The notes beneath the pieces were generated by a model that was given only the letters and a program-made list of their open reading frames with translations, was not told the origin of the DNA and did no database searches. This document shows, in pieces, positions 58,201 to 64,000 of a DNA stretch of 64,000 nucleotides. This DNA is from Ascidia mentula (Eukaryota; Chordata; Ascidiacea; Phlebobranchia; Ascidiidae), in contig OX387197.1 of the NCBI GenBank assembly GCA_947561715.1, forward strand, positions 3,601,001 to 3,665,000, in the 5' to 3' direction. The translations under genes and the position numbers were made by a program. Each line of letters opens with the position of its first letter. Position 1 is the stretch's first letter.

Positions 58201-61200
58201 AGGATTTGTTGTGGTTCCTGCAAAAGCAAAGTCAGAAAAAAACTTGCTCTCTCATGCATTAAAAGACAGCACAGTAATTGCAATAACTAAAAATTATGCA
58301 AGATTCATTTAGGAATTCGCAAGCAATACTGGCGATGATTCTGTAATAACTAATTATGTAATTAGTGCCATTATGGAATGTTGACATGCGATCCACCTTC
58401 AAAACGTTGTCACTACCTCAAAGTGCATTTAGCAAACTTGGAAATTTAAAGCAAGTTGGAATAAAATTTTTTTATAATTAAATAATTTTGACAAAGTGAC
58501 ACCTTGAGTGGTTTCCAAACATGGGTCACAAGTCGGACATTCGGTGGCTGTCACAACAGTTGGGCAAGTTATAGATTCTGAAGACAAAGATACTGTTTGT
58601 GAGCATATTTAAATAAATTGTTGATTAGTACAATGTTTTTTGATTGAATTGATAGTCAGAATAATTTTATTGCAGAATGATAGCTTTCACGAAGTGAAAA
58701 AGTTTTGAAAGTTAAAATTGTTGTTTGATCTTATGCCTGGTGACAAATCATAAACCAATATGGACCTTGGGTAGTTTCAGTGCATGGGTCACAAGTTGGA
58801 CATTCAGTGGCTGTTTCAATAGTTGGACAAGTTACACTTTCTGCTGTAGACGCACCCTCTGAAAAATTTACAGGTAATGAAAATCAAAGACATATGAAAC
58901 AGCAAAGCATTCTAACCAGTTGGCATAGTGGTAAATTCACATGGTGGGCAGGTTGTTGGAGAATCTGGAAAATGGTTAGCACGGTGGAAGAAGAAAAGAA
59001 GTTTTTAAAAGAGAAAGATTGGAAATTGTGATTATGTAATGGTTTGGATTTCAGATTTATGCATCTTTCATGAACAAAAACTAAAAAGAAGAAAAATCAC
59101 ACACCCATATATATTACAACATGAAAAATGAAATGCTGAAACATATTGCAAAGCAATGAAACTAAACCACAAATTTTATATTGAGTATAAACAAATTATA
59201 CCTTTTTCACCCTAATATAGCGGTAAAGTAAAATTCAATTACCAGTTGTTCCTGGTGATGTTGTGGTGGAAGCCATAGTAGTTGTGGCAGTGGTAACTGT
59301 GTTTGGGGACAGAATTTGAATAAACACATATTGAAAAAACCATTTCACATAAAATGCTGACAAACAGAAGAATAGAAACATGCAAAACTGTATTTAACAC
59401 AACAACACAGTGTAACAGAGATGATTCTGAATTAAAAATTTGTATTTTTTACATTATAATTAGAATATATTATTTTATAACATCAGCATGTATGAAGTGG
59501 TGTTTTTTGTATTATTCAATTAAAAATTTGATGATTGAAATTGCCCATGATGAATTAGGAAGTACATCTAACGATCAAAAAACATAAAAACCTGTAGTTT
59601 CCGGACTAGTTGTATCCTGCGATGTGGTTGGATCAAACGTTGCTGCATGTACGACATGTTTAATTTAAAAAAAAATAATAGCTTATCTTTTGATAAACAG
59701 AATTATTTGAAACCAAAAATATTTTCACAAATAAAAATGCATTTTTGTAAAATAATTTAAAATTTATTGACTTCCTTGACAAGAACCAAGCAAATACAAA
59801 TAGCATTCATGAAATGTTACTTACACACAAATGTGGTGACTTCAGTTGTAACTTCAGTGGTAGGATCCTGTGTTGTTGGTTCAGGGGTTGTCGCTGTGCC
59901 AAGTTAAGATAAGGTTTTTTGAACCCAAAGATTTAAAGCTACCACCCCAAAAGAAGAAATAAAGAAAAAAAAGCACAACAAAGCTTAGAGTGCAGAAGCT
60001 CAAAATTCTGATCCCTATTGTTTTTGGTCAAAAAAAGTACTTTTTCTTTTTGAATTAATTTTGGGGCACACTATTTCCTAAACAAACCCATACACACCAA
60101 CTGGAATGACTGTCACAGTCATGGTAAAAACTTCTGATTCTCTATTTGGTGATGATGAAACTGCATCTAGATTGATGGCTGTGATCTATAAATAGTAATA
60201 TATTGCAGAACAAGTAATGGAGACTACAAGATCAGGAAAAATGCTGACCGTAATTGGAACATCAGTTGAGAAAGTGGCAAGACTGGTTGGTGTTGTATAT
60301 ATGTACCCATCTGATGAAACTTGGAATGGAGATGTGGCTGTGTAGACAATGTTTGCCTATAATGGGAACAAAATGTGATATAGGAAACACATCAAAAATT
60401 AACATACGTTGAGATCATCACTATCAGAAACTTGAAGTTGTAAAGGTGTATTGCCTTCCAAGTCCTCAGTAACAAAAGCGAAAGCATTTGAAACCTCCTG
60501 TAGATATCCTGTGTCTACACCACCTTTGGAGGTTATGTTAGGTTTCGATTCATCAATTGCTTTCACTTCAACCTGAATTTTTATTATAACCCATTTATTA
60601 ACATTAAAAATACATCTGCACTGATTGGAAGAATAGGTCATGGCATTAGTAGTAGTTACTATCGCAGTTAAATTTCACTATCATGATACGTAAAGTAAAC
60701 AAAAAAATAACATACAATGAGAGATGTAAAAGATTTCTTTCTGGATTCGTTCTCCATGGCTTCAACTTGCATTGTAAAAAATTGACCATTAACATCAGAA
60801 GGTTTCAGCATGTTCAATATTCCTGAGTTTGGATCAAGTTCAAAGTAATCCATGTAGTCAGTTGGCTGACCTACAAAAAGCCATATTGTAGAGCAGATGT
60901 AAAATGAAATAAGTTGAAGGAAAGTCTATTTTTACCTGATACAATTTTCAACATAATGGTGTCATTTACACCGGGATCCCCATCTTTTGCTTCAATTTGA
61001 GTTATTTGCAGACCATTTATGTCAACAAATGTTACCTTAAAAGTATTAATTCTGTAAGTTGTACCTACGGAAGGAGGTTTTAATTGCGAACTTTAAAGAT
61101 AGCAGCCAAACAACATACGTTATCTAAAAAAAGCAAAAATGAAATAAAGTGTGCAAGATGATGTGTAAAGTTATCATACATCAGTGGTTCCTGGTGCCAC

Positions 61201-62377
61201 TGTTGCCTGATATATGGGTGGGGAGCAAGTTAAAATATCGTCACATGGCAAAAACACCGGTGGATTGTTGTCAGTATCCTTGACATTAAATGTTACTTTT
61301 GTATAGGAGTGTTGTGGCAACGGATTTCCCAAACTGTCAAAGCCATCAGAACTGGCTGAACTGCAAAAACATTTTTTGCACAATTAATAAAGGCAACTTA
61401 AAAACAAAATAAATTTTCTGTGTGGTGCAAGGAACAACTTTACTCCATAAGACATCAAATAAAATGGCATTAAAATTTACAACTCCTAAAAAGGAGCATG
61501 TTGAAATTACACAGTAACTTCATGAGTCTACTTGAAACAAAAAAGAACATGCTAAATATGATTTAAGCAAAAATGGATGGCAATTATTTACTTACACATT
61601 TAGGATGTATGTTTGATGTCTATTGTAGTCCAACGACATGTTCAGTTGAAAAACTCCAGAACTTGGAAATGCAAGTTTAAATGCAGGTTCTGGGCTTTGT
61701 GACACAATTGCATACACCAAATTTGATATACCATCTGGGTCAATTGCAGAGACAGTTGAAGGAATGTTAATATCAAGTGGATAATTCTGCACAGAGAAGA
61801 AGCTAAAGTATTGCTTGATATGAACATGGAAAGAAATGATTGATAATATTCCTAACAATTTTGTTGGTCAAGTATTTAACATCAGATGTACAATAGGCAA
61901 AAAAATATACATACATCATCCAAGTCAAATGTGTAGCTGGTTATGCCAAATTCTGGTGGGTTCATGTTAATATTCTCAACTCTAACTGTAATTTGCTGAT
62001 TCTGTGTATGTAATGATGTTTAGGGTTAACACAACAATGTCATAGAAGTATCACTAGATATCAATACTTACCACTATAGAACCTGAAGAAGGTTCACAAA
62101 CTACATTCCCTGTAATTCTTCCATTGGGTTCAGATGTCCTTGTTATATTAATTCCAGATTTTACCAACATATTGGTTGAATTCATTTCAAAATAAGTTTC
62201 TAAACCATCTGCAAGAGTCAGTTTTCCTCCATCAGAGTAGAAACCATAATCAACTTCAGTGCCAGCAGGAGCATATTCATAAACTGAGAGAGAAGCTGAA
62301 TCTCCATTGTAATCTAAACACTCTGCTTGTGTTCCAGAGAAGCTCCAAGCCAGTACAACAATAATCAAATAATTCAT
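46747..62377 (-). CDS. Gene 5: cadherin-repeat receptor tyrosine pseudokinase
   Basis: A 33-exon model, 3699 nt (1232 residues), every junction in phase. It encodes a single-pass receptor: signal peptide (MNYLIIVVLAWSFSGTQA), cadherin-like repeats, a Thr/Cys-rich stalk, a transmembrane helix, an acidic Tyr-containing juxtamembrane region, and a kinase-fold domain to the C-terminus. The layout recalls cadherin-type receptor kinases (RET, Drosophila Cad96Ca). The catalytic-loop HRD motif and its Asn are lost, so phosphotransfer is not expected; it would act as an allosteric or scaffold receptor. Which family it descends from is uncertain: the WEIASRGATPY region is TAM/MET/RET-like. Its neighbours are unrelated and it is convergent with gene 4. 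Confidence 0.85.
49811..49866. repeat. Short direct repeat
   Basis: A 22-bp sequence beginning attaaattttaacgag occurs at 49811 and 49845, inside an intron of gene 5. Confidence 0.8.
55631..56503 (-). CDS. Gene 5 juxtamembrane exons
   Basis: Exons 56503-56434, 56163-56040 and 55871-55631 encode the cytoplasmic stretch between membrane and kinase. It is acidic (a run of five Asp) and holds several Tyr in acidic contexts (LTYEEYDE, ESDYQSV, GGYPF, IQDYGLAYD) plus a proline-rich part (PFIPLPVVPLSPPD). These are plausible SH2/SH3 docking sites, consistent with a scaffold role. Confidence 0.8.
56563..56747 (-). CDS. Gene 5 transmembrane exon
   Basis: Encodes a hydrophobic helix (AVAGALGAALAICLIIISYL) followed at once by basic residues (YKSKHKGDPKK), giving an outside-to-inside single-pass orientation. 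Confidence 0.9.
57175..59893 (-). CDS. Gene 5 stalk: array of phase 1-1 exons with CPTC motif
   Basis: Eleven short exons, all phase 1-1: 59893-59825, 59642-59592, 59296-59243 (Thr-rich), 58964-58917 (TTCPPCEF), then seven copies of one exon type: 58858-58766, 58577-58503, 58217-58131, 57949-57872, 57698-57612, 57543-57457, 57267-57175. Each carries TECPTCDPCTETTQ or a variant. Symmetric phase means any exon can be skipped or duplicated without changing frame. The CPTC/CxxC pairs may form disulphides or dimer contacts near the membrane. Confidence 0.85.
60098..62377 (-). CDS. Gene 5 signal peptide and cadherin-like repeats
   Basis: Exons 62377-62072 (signal peptide and first domain), 62001-61915 (MNPPEF), 61786-61596 (SAIDPDG), 61360-61180 (DTDNNPPVF), 61123-61119 (micro-exon), 61051-60936 (IEAKDGDPG), 60870-60716 (FELDPNSGIL), 60572-60408 (VEVKAIDESKP), 60356-60249 and 60185-60098. 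The cadherin signatures (DxDxG-type, DNNPPVF, LDPNSGIL) mark about three to four repeats, some weak in calcium-ligand residues. Confidence 0.8.
61119..61123 (-). other. Predicted 5-nt micro-exon of gene 5
   Basis: ATAAC, preceded by TTTTTTTAG and followed by GTATGT. Without it the exon ending at 61180 (phase 0) cannot join the exon starting at 61051 in frame. With it the join reads TTD-I-T-INTFK and the whole gene becomes a multiple of three. Confidence 0.5.
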
Positions 62378-64000
62378 GTTCTACTTACATGTCACTTGTC
62401 TTAAAAAAAGGAAATACAAATCGATTTCTCAAAAATACAAGGCAACAAACAATTTTTGTAGACAAGTTACTCATTTGAAAGTTGCTTTAATTATTGCACA
62501 TTTATAAAAGATTTCACTTAAAGAAGGCTTTGTCTTGTAAAGCAACTGAATATAACTATGATTACAGCAAACACCAGGCAGCAAATAATGTTTGCAATTT
62601 TAACTGTGAATTTTTTTATAGTCCTATGGTGCACTCTAGTGATAGTTTTTTTTTTGTTAAAATATAAATTAAGTAAAAAATGGATAAATGATTCTAGAAA
62701 TATTAATTTTTGCATTATTTTTTATACTAAAGTTCACAAAGTGTCAAAAACTACCTTAAAGTCACATAAGATTTGGAAACTTGGATATATGTGGAGGTGT
62801 CATTAAGATAGCATGATCCGATGATGTGTTTTGCCATGCAAAATAAATATTGCACAGACTTTTCACTAACAAATCGAAATTTTTGGTTTCGCTCATGTAA
62901 CTTTTTGTGTAAAAAGTTCCGTGAAGTTGCAGTAACTGCGTGTTACAAAAAATTATTTTCAATTGCAAATCATTAAAAATATTAGCTAACATTTGCTGGC
63001 TTCTGTTTTTCTGTTTTGGGTAAGTTTTGCCGGTGGGAAATACCCTTCCTGTAGGTCACAATTTTTGAAAGAGCGTTTGGATAGGCATGAGTGCGAATAG
63101 TACGCTTGACTGATCACATAATTTTGCTATTACTGTGCAAATTTATATTATAAATTAGGTGGTAAATTTTTGTAATGAAAGTATTAATTTTCTTTTGTCT
63201 GAGTTTTACAAACAAATTTTACAGTTGGTTTCCATTTATTTTTCTGAAACATAACATTTAGAAGAGATAGACGTTACACTTACTTCCGTTTAAGAACCTA
63301 TATGCTCTTGGTGCTGGTATTTTATGCATGCAAAATTTCAAATGCTTTGTCAGCAGGTTACTGCCGGATAATGTATATTTCCGGTTTAATAGAAAGTGGC
63401 CTACAGTCTTGCGTTTAAAAAACACATCAAAAATCAATACAATAGCATGGATTTGTCAATTCCAATGAAATCAAATTATGACCAACAAAATTTAGATATA
63501 TAAATAAGAATATGCACCATAACCAATAAACACCCATAAAAATATCCATTGATATAATCATTGGTGCTTGTTGAATATGTGAAAGAATTGCTTAGGAATC
63601 GCCTGAAGTACTCAAATAAGTCTGATATATCGAACTTGGAGCATGATGTCTGGAACAAAAGAGAAACAAATCTGCATGGTCTTGTAATAATACTCAGAAT
63701 GTACATTTCCAGTGTGAATTTATATTGGATGTTACCAGGTTAGGCTGCAGATTTGAAGTAAACTTTATTGGGTCAAAAAGAGTGTAATGAAATGTTCAGG
63801 GAGATTTTCAGTTAACCTTTTTTATATATAATTGACTAAATCAGTCAAAAGCTAGCCAACGGCACTTTTTTAAAAAATGAATCTTAAATCTTTGCCTCCG
63901 GATATAAATTTAAAGTTAAACTGAACAACTGCATAACACATGTAAAGATAACAATGAACATTTTCAACTTTATCTTCATCATACCTAGGTATATCTTCAT
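62378..64000. other. Upstream flank of gene 5
   Basis: AT-rich with no coding exon I can support. On the minus strand TTTTTTTAAG lies ~25 bp before the gene 5 ATG, a possible acceptor for a leader exon. Confidence 0.4.

Overview
This window looks like nuclear DNA of an invertebrate animal. It is AT-rich, its genes are short exons with GT-AG introns, and the protein families (CUB, LDLa, trypsin, cadherin repeats, receptor tyrosine-kinase fold) are metazoan. Compact introns and start codons just after a short pyrimidine-AG segment fit an ascidian such as Ciona; that assignment is an inference. All gene models were built by hand from splice sites and phase. Three complete models sum to exact multiples of three: 5394, 2667 and 3699 nt.

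Layout. (1) 1-45.6 kb, plus strand: a cluster of membrane-anchored serine-protease genes made from one cassette, CUB (3 exons), LDL-receptor class A (1 exon), linker, then trypsin (5 exons). Gene 1 (111-4118) is the 3' part of a single-cassette gene. Gene 2 (7353-27086) appears to be one polyprotein of four cassettes behind one signal peptide, ending in a Ser/Thr-rich stalk and a hydrophobic tail. Gene 3 (28105-31.5 kb) is a decayed copy whose 3' end was duplicated again (33.3-36.4 kb). Gene 4 (38942-45608) is an intact single-cassette gene with a long mucin-like stalk and a hydrophobic C-terminus, probably a GPI-anchor signal. (2) 46.7-62.4 kb, minus strand: one 33-exon gene for a single-pass receptor with signal peptide, cadherin-like repeats, a Thr/Cys-rich stalk built from a repeated exon, a transmembrane segment and a tyrosine-kinase-like domain whose catalytic loop is destroyed (a pseudokinase). 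(3) 62.4-64 kb: no gene seen.

Non-coding highlights. Equivalent trypsin introns of cassettes C and D of gene 2 hold a small element carrying type I hammerhead ribozymes on the minus strand. Cassette C has a dimer (two ribozymes 293 bp apart), cassette D has one, and cassette E lacks it. The layout matches small hammerhead retroelements (retrozymes). The cluster also holds foldback elements, a 5.1-5.4 kb tandem duplication within gene 2, a 2.8/3.1 kb tandem duplication near gene 3, and splice donors sitting in the stem of predicted hairpins.

How the genes work together: the proteases would be activated by cleavage at R-IVGG, bind ligands or matrix through CUB/LDLa, and sit on the cell surface on glycosylated stalks. 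Their substrates are not visible from sequence. The receptor pseudokinase gene is convergent with the cluster and need not be functionally linked.
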